From: ZC4RG20 sp964553875
GTDB lineage: Bacteria > Pseudomonadota > Gammaproteobacteria > Steroidobacterales > Rariloculaceae
Direction of reading: 5' to 3'
DNA: 38,316 nt
NCBI GenBank assembly: GCA_964553875.1
Contig: CAZKNH010000023.1
Coordinates: 1-38,316 of the forward strand
In this document: in pieces, positions 17,960 through 26,623 of the stretch
Layout of the letters: each line of letters starts with the position of its first letter
Position numbering within the stretch: the stretch's first letter is position 1
The notes under the pieces: model-generated
What the model was told of the DNA's origin: nothing
Databases searched by the model: none
Seen by the model: the letters and a program-made list of their open reading frames with translations, nothing else
Position numbers and translations under genes: made by a program

Positions 17960-20900
17960 CTAGAAGGACAGCGTCAAGCCGACGAACGCGCGCCTGCCGA
18001 GGATGTCGTAGTACTGCGTATTGGTGCTCGCCGCGTTCCGGTTCGGATTCGACGGATTGAACGGATCGCTGCCGACGATCGGCGGCTCCTCGTCGAACAG
18101 ATTATCGACGCCGGCGCGCAGCGTCATCCGGTCGTTGATCTGGTAGTCCGCGAACAGGTTGAACCGGTTGTACGACTCGACGCCGAGAACGGTGAGCGTG
18201 TTGTCGAAATCGCGCGGCTTCCCGGCATCATCGACCGACGGCAGATGGTACCAGTTGAGCGCGATCGTCGCGTTCCCGCCCGGGAACGTATAGCCGACCG
18301 TCGAATTCAACCTGTAATCGAACTGGCCACCCTGGCCGAGCGAGCCTTTCCAGTTGATGAACGGCTCACCCGGCGCATCCTGCAGCTTGAACTCGTTCAG
18401 GTAGGTCAGCATCGAGTTCACGAACAACGAGCCGCGACCGATTTCCGCGCTCCAATTGATCTGCAGGTCGATGCCGGACGTCTTCAGCGTGCCCTGGTTC
18501 ACGTACGGCGAGTCGACGATGTTGCGCTCGCCCGTGATCGGATGACGGTTGATCATCCGGCAGTAGCCGCCCGGATCGTCGAGCGAGTACGTCGGGTTGC
18601 TCTTGCCGTCCGCGTTGAAGCACTGCTGGTAGACGAACACGGGGCTGACCGGCGAGATCCAGTCCGTGACCTCGATGCTGTACATGTCGATCGAAGCCGT
18701 CAGGCCTTCGAAGCGGCCGGGACCCGAGAACACGACGCCGAAGGTCCACGTGTCGGCCGACTCCGCACGGACGTTCGGATTGCCCTGCTCGTAGACGTTC
18801 TCGAGCGGGAAGAACGGCGCACCCGGACGCGCGAAGTTGTTGGCCTGCTCCGTGCCCGGCTCGCCGCCGAACGGCGTATTCGGGTTGCCGATGAGGTCGA
18901 TGCAGAGCTGTTGCACCTTGAGCCGGTCGGGATTCCCCGGCACGTTGCCCCACTGTGCGCGTGTCGTGTACGAGCACGGGTCGCTCGGCTGGAAGCCCAC
19001 CGTCAGCATCGTCGGCCCCTGGAACATCTCCGCGACGTTCGGCGCGCGCGTCGCGCGCTGGAAGCCGCCGCGCAAGCGGATCGAATCGGTCGGCGCGTAA
19101 TCGAAGAGCGCCTTCCACGTGTCGACGTCGCCGGCGGCGGTGTTGAACTCGGAGTAACGGTAGCCGAGCTCGAGGCTGAGACGCTCCGCGACCGGCACGA
19201 GCAGCTCGCCGTAGACCTCCTTTACGTTCATCTCGCCTTCCGTGTTGTTCGACACGAAGATGCCGACCGGGTGGTCGGTCGAATCGACGTCGTCGTTCAA
19301 CGGCTCGAAGACGAACTCGTTGTCTCGGTACGCGGCACCGGCCGCGAAGCGCAGCTGGCCTGCACGCATATCCGCGATCGCGCCCTGCAGGTTGAACTCC
19401 AGGACGTCCTGGGTCAGCTGCGAGCGTGCGCGTCCTCTCTGCTCCATCGACTCGAGGCAGCGCGGATGCACTTCGCCGCCGAAGATCGGCAAGCCGGTCG
19501 GGCAATCGAGCTTGTACTCGCGCTCGATCGTCTCGTTGACCTGGCCGAAATTCGGCCGCTCGACGAGCATTCGATAGCGCTGCAGCGACGGCAGATATCG
19601 GTAGTCGTTACGAGTATTCGTTTCGCCCGTCGACGCGTGGAAATCCCACGTCCAGTCGCTGTTCGGGAACGAGCCCTCGAGGCCCACGAGGAGCTGGTAA
19701 ACGTCGTTCTTGTTGTCGGTCGTGAACGGCTCGCCGTAGAAGTCGATACCGCGGAACAGCCGCCACTCGCCCGTCGGATCGGGCCGCGAATCGAGCAGCG
19801 TCTGCAGCGCCGGCGGCAACGGCCGCCCGTCGTTCGGCACGAACGCCTGCCAGACCGTGATCGCCGGCGGAACGCCGCCCGTCGTCGTGACGACGTTGTT
19901 GCTGTAGGTGACCTGCGCGAAGGCCGACAAGTTGTCGGTGACGTCGTAGGTTGCGCGTCCGAACAACGAACGGCGCTCCTGCGGCGTCGAGGCCATGCCG
20001 CCGGTGAACTGCGTCGCGAGGTTGCCGTTCCTGCCTTTGTGGATGCCGACGTAGCCTTGGCCATCCATCTCGATCTGCCCGAGCGGTCCCTTGTAGCCGA
20101 GCCCGCCGGTCAGGATGAAAGGCGTGCCGTCCGGGTTGAAATAGATCTCGTTGATGCGCGTGACGTCGACCGTTCCGGGCGCGAAGCCGTGCACCGCGAA
20201 GATCTCGTCCACGGCAGCTTGGGTCGGCCGATTCGCGGGACCGGCAAAGGAGATGCCCGGCGCGTGCATGAAGCCGCCGGCGTTCGTGTTCGGGTCGAAC
20301 CATCCCCGGCGGTAGAAATCGCGGTCACGCTGCCAGACGACGTCGCGATCGTACCACTCGATGCCGAGCATCGCGTTGCCGCGGCCGTCGGCTGAGTTCG
20401 AGCCGATCAGCATCGTGAAGCGTCGTTCCTGACCGTCGCCTTCTTCGGTCACGGACGTCTGGAAATCCATGTCCACGCCTTCGAAGTCGTCCCTGAGCAC
20501 GAAGTTCACGACGCCGGCCAACGCGTCCGGGCCGTACACGGCCGATGCGCCGCCTGTGATCGTCTCGACACGGGCGATCGCGGCCGCCGGGATCGTGTTG
20601 ATGTCGACGACGAGCGCGGCGTTCGCGGGCTGCGGGCGCCGGCCGTCGAGCAGGACCAGCGTGCGGTTCGTGCCGATGCCGCGCAGGTTCGCGCTCGCGA
20701 TACCGAGCGTCGTCGTCGGGCTGCCCTGGCCGCCCGACACGAACTGCGTGCCGGCCGGCACGAACTGCGGCATCTGGTTCAGGACGGACTCGACACTGAG
20801 CGTGCTCGATTGCGAGAGCCTCGCGGCGTCGACCGTCATGATCGGGCTCGGTGCCGCGAAGTCGCGCCTGACGATGCGCGAGCCGGTCACCGTAACTTCT

Positions 20901-21016
20901 TCGATCAATCCTTCCTGAGCGGAAGCAGGTGTCGACAGATAGCTCGCACCAAGAACGCTCGAAACGGTCGTTGCGAGCGTGCCGAAGCGCGGCGCAGGCA
21001 CTGCGTGATGGTTCAC
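17960..21016 (-). CDS. TonB-dependent outer-membrane receptor
   Basis: This 1018-residue receptor imports an unidentified large or scarce ligand with TonB energy. A signal peptide ends near STPASAQ. The TonB box region EEVTVTGSRI and plug domain follow (SVESVLNQMPQ, LRGIGTNRTLVLLDGRRP, IPAAAIARVETITGGASAVY, GVVNFVLRDDFEG). The 22-strand barrel then continues to a C-terminal LGRRAFVGLTLSF ending in phenylalanine, as required for barrel insertion. ELGYRYSEF and GGFQRATRAPNVAEMF are typical barrel strands. No STN domain is present. GTG 21016 is chosen because GAGGGGGAG sits five bases upstream. The oxygenase operon just upstream and the receptor share orientation, but the 274-base gap suggests a separate promoter. 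Confidence 0.92.
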   Translation of the reverse strand: MNHHAVPAPRFGTLATTVSSVLGASYLSTPASAQEGLIEEVTVTGSRIVRRDFAAPSPIMTVDAARLSQSSTLSVESVLNQMPQFVPAGTQFVSGGQGSPTTTLGIASANLRGIGTNRTLVLLDGRRPQPANAALVVDINTIPAAAIARVETITGGASAVYGPDALAGVVNFVLRDDFEGVDMDFQTSVTEEGDGQERRFTMLIGSNSADGRGNAMLGIEWYDRDVVWQRDRDFYRRGWFDPNTNAGGFMHAPGISFAGPANRPTQAAVDEIFAVHGFAPGTVDVTRINEIYFNPDGTPFILTGGLGYKGPLGQIEMDGQGYVGIHKGRNGNLATQFTGGMASTPQERRSLFGRATYDVTDNLSAFAQVTYSNNVVTTTGGVPPAITVWQAFVPNDGRPLPPALQTLLDSRPDPTGEWRLFRGIDFYGEPFTTDNKNDVYQLLVGLEGSFPNSDWTWDFHASTGETNTRNDYRYLPSLQRYRMLVERPNFGQVNETIEREYKLDCPTGLPIFGGEVHPRCLESMEQRGRARSQLTQDVLEFNLQGAIADMRAGQLRFAAGAAYRDNEFVFEPLNDDVDSTDHPVGIFVSNNTEGEMNVKEVYGELLVPVAERLSLELGYRYSEFNTAAGDVDTWKALFDYAPTDSIRLRGGFQRATRAPNVAEMFQGPTMLTVGFQPSDPCSYTTRAQWGNVPGNPDRLKVQQLCIDLIGNPNTPFGGEPGTEQANNFARPGAPFFPLENVYEQGNPNVRAESADTWTFGVVFSGPGRFEGLTASIDMYSIEVTDWISPVSPVFVYQQCFNADGKSNPTYSLDDPGGYCRMINRHPITGERNIVDSPYVNQGTLKTSGIDLQINWSAEIGRGSLFVNSMLTYLNEFKLQDAPGEPFINWKGSLGQGGQFDYRLNSTVGYTFPGGNATIALNWYHLPSVDDAGKPRDFDNTLTVLGVESYNRFNLFADYQINDRMTLRAGVDNLFDEEPPIVGSDPFNPSNPNRNAASTNTQYYDILGRRAFVGLTLSF

Positions 21017-21126
21017 GTGATCTCCCCCTCGATTGGTTCGCTGCAACAGCACTGTTGCCCCGATGGGACAGCAGCGCTGGTATCCCCAACAGAATAGCTA
21101 CGATCCAGACGGTGCGTGATATTGCC

Positions 21127-21141
21127 TGTTGTAAATCAACA
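21127..21141. promoter_or_regulatory. Small palindrome in the receptor leader region
   Basis: TGTTG-TAAAT-CAACA is a 15-base interrupted palindrome in the AT-richer part of the 274-base gap upstream of the receptor gene. A repressor or activator dimer could bind here. The arms are only five bases, so chance is possible. Confidence 0.25.
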
Positions 21142-21290
21142 CGCTCGTGTAGCGATCCTGTATGCAAATTGATCTTATGACAAAAGCATCGGTTGCCGTC
21201 TATAGTGCTGTAAAAGCTATTACAAAATACACCTGGCAAGTCCGCGCCGGCCCTCATTGCTGAACGGCCGTCTCGGAGGACCGGGCTGCG

Positions 21291-22292
21291 TCAAGCGAGC
21301 TCGAGCACGCGGCGGTTCCTGATGAACTGCGACAGGATCCATTTCTCGCCGCGCAGCGGCGGCCGGCCGGCGTGCAACGTGCGTACATCGGGTTCCCCCG
21401 TCGGCAGCGCGTTGACGAAGTAGAGGCCTTCGCCCCGCTGCCCTTTGTGCCGCACCTCGAGCCGCGGAAACTCCGTCTCCCCCCCGTCGTAGTCATCGTT
21501 CAGATACACGAGGAACGTGATGATCCGCTCGCCGCGCGTGCGCACCTCCTCTTCGTATCCGGGTGTCGCGGGATCGATGAAGTCGTAGTGATTCGTGATC
21601 TCCTCCCCGACGTCATAGTGCAGCACGGTCGCCCCTTCCATGTTGACGAGCGGCACTCCGGTCGCCGCGGCGATCCGCGTCTGCACCATCAGGTGAACGA
21701 GATCGGTCTCCATCAGATTGAAGCCCGCCGCGCTGTTCGTCCGCGTCTCCGAGACGACGTCCTGCTTCCTGCTCGGGTCGTAAACGAGCGCACGCGCGAG
21801 CCGCCCGCGCGACCGCTCGATCAGCCACGCGCAGACCTCGTCATTGACGAACGACGGGAATAGGCGAATGTTGGGGTCGTCATGGAGCGCGATGGCTTGC
21901 GGCACGTCGACCCACGATGCGACGTCGATGCGTCCGCCGCTTGCCGCGGCGAGCACGCGAAGCTGCTCGGCCGCCGGCCTGAAACCGCGCCGTGCGGCCA
22001 GGGCCGCGAGCTCCAGCGCGGTCTTCCAGTCGTGCCGGCCGCCCAAGCCGGCGGCGGCGAGCACCCCGAGGAGCGCCGCCGCCTCCGCGCCGCCCTCCTG
22101 CGCCGCCTCACGCATGAACATCACGCCCTCGCGCCACAAGAGCGGCGCGCGGTCACCGACGATCAGACGTTTCGCGAGCCGGGTCTTCGCCTCGACGTCG
22201 CCCCGCTGCGTCGCGCGCGCGAGGCAGTCGATCGCCTCGTCATGCCGGCCTTCGGCGTCGTGCCGCTCCGCCATCTCGATTTCGGCCGACAT
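21291..22292 (-). CDS. Prolyl-4-hydroxylase-like 2OG-Fe(II) oxygenase with SEL1-like N-terminus
   Basis: This 333-residue protein has a helical N-terminus (about 1-115; AERHDAEGRHDEAIDCLARA, EAAQEGGAEAAALLGVLAAA) resembling SEL1/TPR repeats. Residues 140-330 form a P4H-type dioxygenase domain. Fe ligands appear as H235 and D237 in NHYDF and H307 in TLHAGRPP, with K317 in GEKW placed to bind 2-oxoglutarate. FLVYLNDDYDGGETEFP is highly conserved in the family. Such enzymes hydroxylate prolyl or other side chains in peptides, or small molecules. It is the last gene of a four-gene operon, 33 bases after the TIGR02466-type oxygenase, and is a clear paralogue of the first gene. ATG 22292 is preferred over GTG 22301. 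Confidence 0.88.
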   Translation of the reverse strand: MSAEIEMAERHDAEGRHDEAIDCLARATQRGDVEAKTRLAKRLIVGDRAPLLWREGVMFMREAAQEGGAEAAALLGVLAAAGLGGRHDWKTALELAALAARRGFRPAAEQLRVLAAASGGRIDVASWVDVPQAIALHDDPNIRLFPSFVNDEVCAWLIERSRGRLARALVYDPSRKQDVVSETRTNSAAGFNLMETDLVHLMVQTRIAAATGVPLVNMEGATVLHYDVGEEITNHYDFIDPATPGYEEEVRTRGERIITFLVYLNDDYDGGETEFPRLEVRHKGQRGEGLYFVNALPTGEPDVRTLHAGRPPLRGEKWILSQFIRNRRVLELA

Positions 22293-22325
22293 GGACGTCA
22301 CCGCGGCATCTTCCTGCGACGAGCG

Positions 22326-22952
22326 TTACCCGATACTGAGCTTGTGCAGCGCACCGAATTCGCCTTTCGCGAAGACGTTGAACGCGAGACACCAGCGCTC
22401 CTCGTCCGATTCGTTCGGATCCACCGAGTGCGACACGACGGACGGGAACAGACAGATGTCGTTCGTCTTCGGCTTATGCCCCCAGCTCTTGCAGTTGTAG
22501 ATGTTGAACTTCTCGATGTCGAGATCGAGCGACGGAGGGAACGGAATGTGGCTCAGGACATCCCGGTGGAAGACGATGTCGCCGCTCCTGTCGTTCGTCT
22601 TCAGATACAGCACGCCGGAGATCAGCGAGTTGTGGTGGATGTGCGGTCCTGCCGAGTGGCCGCGCCGGTGGCGGTTGATCCACGAGTTCGTGACGTAGAA
22701 CGTGATCCGGCTGCTCACGCCGAGAAGCTCGCGCGTGTACATCTCCACTTCCCGCATCACGATCTCGTGGATGTGCGCGAACTCGGGCCGGTGCAGCACG
22801 TTCTTGTCGACCGAGCTCAGGAAGTTGTACGACCCGCCGCCCGGCATCGTCGACGTGTACTCGAGCGCCTCGAGGTCCGGTCTCGGGAAATCGCCCACGT
22901 TGTTCACGTACAGCGGCGCCGAGAAGAGCGGGAATATCATCGGCTTGTTCAC
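22326..22952 (-). CDS. Putative 2OG-Fe(II) oxygenase (TIGR02466-like)
   Basis: This 208-residue protein resembles the TIGR02466 group of putative 2-oxoglutarate/Fe(II) oxygenases: TNSWINRHRRGHSAGPHIHH, NSLISGVLYLKT and GDIVFHRD, then FPSVVSHSVDPN with a probable distal iron ligand His175 and ERWCLAFNVF following. The histidine cluster at 104-107 probably supplies the first ligand. The substrate is unknown. GTG 22952 is selected because GGAGGG lies six bases before it and the family consensus starts just after (IFPLFSAPLY). It lies 28 bases after the GNAT gene and 33 before the next oxygenase gene, so cotranscription is likely. Confidence 0.8.
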   Translation of the reverse strand: MNKPMIFPLFSAPLYVNNVGDFPRPDLEALEYTSTMPGGGSYNFLSSVDKNVLHRPEFAHIHEIVMREVEMYTRELLGVSSRITFYVTNSWINRHRRGHSAGPHIHHNSLISGVLYLKTNDRSGDIVFHRDVLSHIPFPPSLDLDIEKFNIYNCKSWGHKPKTNDICLFPSVVSHSVDPNESDEERWCLAFNVFAKGEFGALHKLSIG

Positions 22953-22980
22953 TAGCGACCCTCCGGCGACTCGCTCCCGC

Positions 22981-23820
22981 TCAGACCGGGACGAAGTCGA
23001 TATCCGCGGTATCCTGCACCGGCCCGTAGCCGAGCCGGCGGCAAACCCAATCCGCGATCGGGTTCTCGGGATCGAGGCAGAAGTACGACTGCTCGAGCCC
23101 GCGCTCGAGCAACCGGCGGCTGAACTCGGCGACCGCCGCCGTCGCATAGCCCCGCTCGCGAAGCTCGGGCGGCGTATACAGAACGCCTATCGCGGCGGCA
23201 TTCCGCGTCTCGCGCAGCACGCCGAGCATGCAGCACGGAGCGCCGTCGTCCCAGAAGTAGAGCTGACCGATCGCGCAAAGCTCCACGCAGACGCCGCCGT
23301 CGAGCGCGGCGATGCCGCTCTCGGCCGCGAACGCCGTGCCCCATTCGCGTGCCACCGGCGCATCGGCAGGCGTCGCCGCGCGTAGCGCGCCTTTCGGCGG
23401 CGCCGCGGTCGGGACGATCGCGCGATGCACGAGCAGGCGCTGGCGCGACTGCACCGACCACCCCCCGCCGTGCAGCTCGATCCATTTTGCGGCGTACGCA
23501 CTGACGGCGGGCTCCGGCCCCGCCACGCCGGACAACGTGCGATAGAACGTGCGCACGCTGTCGACGAGCGCCGGAATCGCGCCGAGCGGCAGAGCGGTCA
23601 GCCCCAGGCGGAACGGCGGCATGCGAAACGCGCAGCCGACGATCTCGTCGCCATCCTCGACGGTCGCCCAGTACGGGGGCAACGGGAAGCGCACGTCGGG
23701 GCGGCTCGCGAAGCGCGCGCTTTGCAGCGCCACCGCGTTCTCCATCTCCGCCCGCTCGAGCCACGACCCGGCGCGGTCCAAGAATGCGCGTGCGTCGGGA
23801 TAAAGGCGGATCGTCGTCAT
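22981..23820 (-). CDS. GNAT-family N-acetyltransferase
   Basis: This 279-residue protein has a C-terminal GNAT fold (about 130-275). Motif A is IGVLYTPPELRERGYATAAV, where RERGYA matches the acetyl-CoA pyrophosphate loop R/QxxGxG/A; SYFCLDPENPIADWVCRRLG is motif B with the typical asparagine-proline. Residues 1-130 carry no recognised signature (PLPPYWATVEDGDEIVGCAF hints at a degenerate GNAT half), so a tandem GNAT is possible. It probably acylates an amine made or used by its operon partners, three 2OG-Fe(II) oxygenases. ATG 23820 follows GTGAGGACC by about six bases. Gaps to both neighbours are about 30 bases. Confidence 0.85.
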   Translation of the reverse strand: MTTIRLYPDARAFLDRAGSWLERAEMENAVALQSARFASRPDVRFPLPPYWATVEDGDEIVGCAFRMPPFRLGLTALPLGAIPALVDSVRTFYRTLSGVAGPEPAVSAYAAKWIELHGGGWSVQSRQRLLVHRAIVPTAAPPKGALRAATPADAPVAREWGTAFAAESGIAALDGGVCVELCAIGQLYFWDDGAPCCMLGVLRETRNAAAIGVLYTPPELRERGYATAAVAEFSRRLLERGLEQSYFCLDPENPIADWVCRRLGYGPVQDTADIDFVPV

Positions 23821-23852
23821 TCCAAGGTCCTCACCCGACGGCCCCCTTCCGG

Positions 23853-24911
23853 TCAGCCGACGTGCTCTGCGCGCACGTTCAGCACGGCGCGGCTTCGCAC
23901 GAACTGCGTCATGACCCATTTCTCGCCGCGGGTCGGCGGCCGTCCCGCGTGGACCATGCGGGGGTCCGGACGCCCGTCCGGCAACGCGTTCGTGAAGTAC
24001 AGCGCCTCGCGGCGGCGGCCTTTGTGACGCACGCCGAGCTCCGGAAACTCCGTCTCGCCGCCGGCATAGTCATCGTTCAGATAGACCAGGAAGGTGAAGA
24101 TGCGCTCGCCGCGGGTCGCGAGCTCGTGCTCGTAATGCGGCATCCGCGGATTGACCCAGTCGTAGTGCTCCGTGATTTCCTGGCCGACCGCGTAGTGCAG
24201 GATCGACGGGCCCTCCATGTTGTGGACCGGCACGCCCAAGACACCGGCCATCCGGTGCTGGATCGCGATCAGCACGACGTCCGTGTCCATCAGATCGAAT
24301 CCGGTCGCGCTGTTCGTGCGCATGCGATCCGGCACGTTGCCCCCGCGCACCGGATCGTAGATCAGCGCGCGCCGCAGCCGGTTGCGGGCGCGGGCGATCA
24401 GCCAATCGCACACGTCGGCGGTCACGAAGTCCGGGAAGCAGCGCACGCTCGGCTCGTCGTGCAGCGCGATGCCGGGGAGCGGCGCAAGCCATGCGGTGAG
24501 ATCGATGCGCGCGGCGAGAGCGCGCCAGCCCTCCGGAGGCGCGTCCGCCTGCGGCGGGCGGCCGGCCAGGACGTTCAGCTGACCGCGCGCGTCGGCGAGC
24601 CCCTGGTCGGCGGCGCGCGCGAGGAGCGCGAGCGCCCCCGGCCAGCTCTGCTCCATGTACGCGCCGAGCGCGGCCATCGGCGCGAGCCGCAAGGCCGCCT
24701 CCGCGCTTCCGGCGCGCATCGCGTCGACGAGAAACCGCGTGCCGTCCTGCGCGAGCAGCGGCGCACGATCCCCCACGACGAGCCGCTTGCCGAGCTCCGT
24801 CATTGCGTCGATATCGCCGGCCTGCGTCGCGCGGGCGAGCGCGTCGACGGCTTCATCGTGACGGCCCGCCGCGTCGTGCTCCGCGGCGAGCACGGTTGCA
24901 GCGGATGGCAT
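23853..24911 (-). CDS. Prolyl-4-hydroxylase-like 2OG-Fe(II) oxygenase, second paralogue
   Basis: This 352-residue first gene of the operon is a paralogue of the 21291-22292 protein with the same layout: a helical SEL1-like N-terminus (HDAAGRHDEAVDALARATQA) and a P4H domain. Iron ligands are H249 and D251 (EHYDW) and H321 (MVHAGRPP), with K331 in GEKW for 2-oxoglutarate. TRGERIFTFLVYLNDDYAGG is almost shared between the two. The C-terminus is slightly longer (NVRAEHVG). ATG 24911 is chosen over ATG 24917 because AAGGGGG is well spaced only for the former. Two intact paralogues suggest related but distinct substrates or sites. Confidence 0.88.
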   Translation of the reverse strand: MPSAATVLAAEHDAAGRHDEAVDALARATQAGDIDAMTELGKRLVVGDRAPLLAQDGTRFLVDAMRAGSAEAALRLAPMAALGAYMEQSWPGALALLARAADQGLADARGQLNVLAGRPPQADAPPEGWRALAARIDLTAWLAPLPGIALHDEPSVRCFPDFVTADVCDWLIARARNRLRRALIYDPVRGGNVPDRMRTNSATGFDLMDTDVVLIAIQHRMAGVLGVPVHNMEGPSILHYAVGQEITEHYDWVNPRMPHYEHELATRGERIFTFLVYLNDDYAGGETEFPELGVRHKGRRREALYFTNALPDGRPDPRMVHAGRPPTRGEKWVMTQFVRSRAVLNVRAEHVG

Positions 24912-25154
24912 CGACATCCCCCTTCGTCGAGTGGACGCCAATATGTACACCAACGGACATCGAGCTGTCGAACGCAAGCCGGCCGAAAAGGTGCGCCGAC
25001 GCCCCGACGTTCGGAGAAACGGGTCCGCATTCTCCCGAAGTAGCGGTGCCCGCCACGATTTTTCCGGTCGCGGCCGTTCCGCGTACCATAGGCCGCACGG
25101 GTATCGACAAGAACAACGCGTCGGACGAGACGCGACGGGAGGCTCCTATCAGCC

Positions 25155-26153
25155 ATGAGCAACAGCGACGCGATTCGCGACATTACGACGCTGCAGGGCC
25201 ACATTCTCGAGCACGGCGTCGATCAGCCGGACGACAACAACACGCTGTCGTGGGTTCTTTCCGCGTTGTCGATCTCGGCGAAGATCATCTCGGCCGAGGT
25301 CCGCCGCGCGCGGCTCGTCGACGTTCTCGGCGACGCCGGGACCGAGAACGTGCAGGGAGAATCGCAGCAGAAGCTCGACGTGATTGCGAACGAGATTCTT
25401 TTGCGGACGCTCGGCCGGCGCGAGGGCGTCGCGATCGTCGCGTCCGAGGAGAACGAGCAACCCGTCATCATCAAGCACGATCGCCACGGCCCGCGTCGGT
25501 ACTGCGTGCTGTTCGATCCGCTCGACGGCTCGTCGAACCTCGACGTCTGCGGAGCCGTCGGCACGATCTTCAGCATCTTGAGGCAGGACCGGCGCGCCGA
25601 GCACCCCGAGGCCTCGTTGCTGCAGCCCGGGTCCGCGCAGGTCGCGGCCGGCTACGTGCTGTACGGCTCGTCGACCGTGTTCACGCTGACCCTCGGCCGC
25701 GGCGTCGACATGTTCGTCCTCGACCCGAGCATCGGCGCGTTCGTCCGTACCGAGCGAGGTCTCACGATCCCGAAGGCGAACAAGAGTTACTCGGTCAACG
25801 AAGGCAATCGCCTGTCGTTCCCGGAGGGCTATCAGAAGTATCTCGATTGGGTGCAGCGGAACGGCTACTCGTCACGCTACGTCGGCACGATGGTCGCCGA
25901 CGTGCACCGCATCCTGATGAAGGGCGGCGTGTTCATGTATCCGCCGACGCAGAAGGCGCCGAACGGGAAGCTGCGGCTCCTGTACGAGGCGAATCCGATG
26001 GCGATGATCATCGAGCAGGCAGGCGGCAAGGCGTACGCCGCGCCCGGCACACGGATCCTCGACATCAAGCCGGACGATATCCATCAGCGCGTCCCCGTCG
26101 TGCTCGGAAGCCCTGACGAGGTCGACCGCGTCATGGAGCTGGTGGGACAATAG
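25155..26153 (+). CDS. fbp: Fructose-1,6-bisphosphatase class 1
   Basis: This 332-residue cytosolic enzyme hydrolyses fructose-1,6-bisphosphate to fructose-6-phosphate for gluconeogenesis. Metal- and substrate-binding motifs are intact: VASEENEQP, LFDPLDGSSNLDV (residues 119-131), ERGLTIPKANKSYSVNEGN, YVGTMVADVHRILMKGG, MYPPTQKAPNGKLRLLYEANPM and EQAGGKAYA. ATG 25155 has GGGAGG about 11 bases upstream. It is divergent from the oxygenase operon. A weak promoter, TTTCCG-N17-TACCAT, may lie between them at about 25059-25087. Confidence 0.95.
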   Translation: MSNSDAIRDITTLQGHILEHGVDQPDDNNTLSWVLSALSISAKIISAEVRRARLVDVLGDAGTENVQGESQQKLDVIANEILLRTLGRREGVAIVASEENEQPVIIKHDRHGPRRYCVLFDPLDGSSNLDVCGAVGTIFSILRQDRRAEHPEASLLQPGSAQVAAGYVLYGSSTVFTLTLGRGVDMFVLDPSIGAFVRTERGLTIPKANKSYSVNEGNRLSFPEGYQKYLDWVQRNGYSSRYVGTMVADVHRILMKGGVFMYPPTQKAPNGKLRLLYEANPMAMIIEQAGGKAYAAPGTRILDIKPDDIHQRVPVVLGSPDEVDRVMELVGQ

Positions 26154-26229
26154 CGGAGACCGGCAGGCTCGACGCGAGCGCGCGGTCGGCCCGACGAGCC
26201 GACCAGGAATGACGTCCGAGGAGGATCGA

Positions 26230-26568
26230 ATGCATAACCGAGTCCAGCGCGCGCTCGCGCGTCGTGAACGGATGAGGCGGACGCGCGACTACGCGTGGAC
26301 GGTCTTTGCAGCGTCCGTCGCCGCGGCCCTCTTCGGCTGGATCTTTCTGCTCGACCACGTCCGTGCGGAGACGCAGACCGTGTGGTGGGCCGTGCTGATC
26401 TACGCCGCCATCGCGCTCGTCGGCAGCGCGATCGCGTTTCGCGCATTCGGGGCCGCGAAGCGGCTCGCGCGCAGGCTCGACGACGCGGAGCCGCTTGCGC
26501 CCGCGGACGATCCGGCCGACCGCTCGGTGTCCGTGTGGGGCGAAATCTGGAAGCGCGACCGCGGTTGA
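26230..26568 (+). CDS. Small two-helix membrane protein, function unknown
   Basis: This 112-residue protein has a basic N-terminus (NRVQRALARRERMRRTRDYA), two hydrophobic helices (about 24-42, TVFAASVAAALFGWIFLL, and 52-75, WWAVLIYAAIALVGSAIAF) and a cytosolic tail ending SVWGEIWKRDRG. I do not recognise a family. ATG 26230 is strongly favoured by GAGGAGGATCGA immediately upstream; an in-frame ATG at 26209 lacks this. It follows fbp by 76 bases and may share its transcript. It converges on the DUF4159 gene. Confidence 0.65.
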   Translation: MHNRVQRALARRERMRRTRDYAWTVFAASVAAALFGWIFLLDHVRAETQTVWWAVLIYAAIALVGSAIAFRAFGAAKRLARRLDDAEPLAPADDPADRSVSVWGEIWKRDRG

Positions 26569-26623
26569 CGCTTCGAAGCCGGCCGCGTCCCGATGCGGCG
26601 GGCGATACCGCGAACGGCCCGCT

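Noticed and set aside
16259..20395. 1378-codon open frame on the plus strand
   Set aside because: It runs opposite hpnB, the DUF6152-type gene and the TonB receptor. Its sequence is arginine-rich and low in motif content, as expected for a complementary-strand frame of GC-rich genes, while the minus frames have clear families.
21020..21290. Possible precursor peptide for the oxygenase/GNAT operon
   Set aside because: No frame in the 274-base gap has a convincing start, ribosome-binding site or core-peptide-like composition; it reads as a promoter region.
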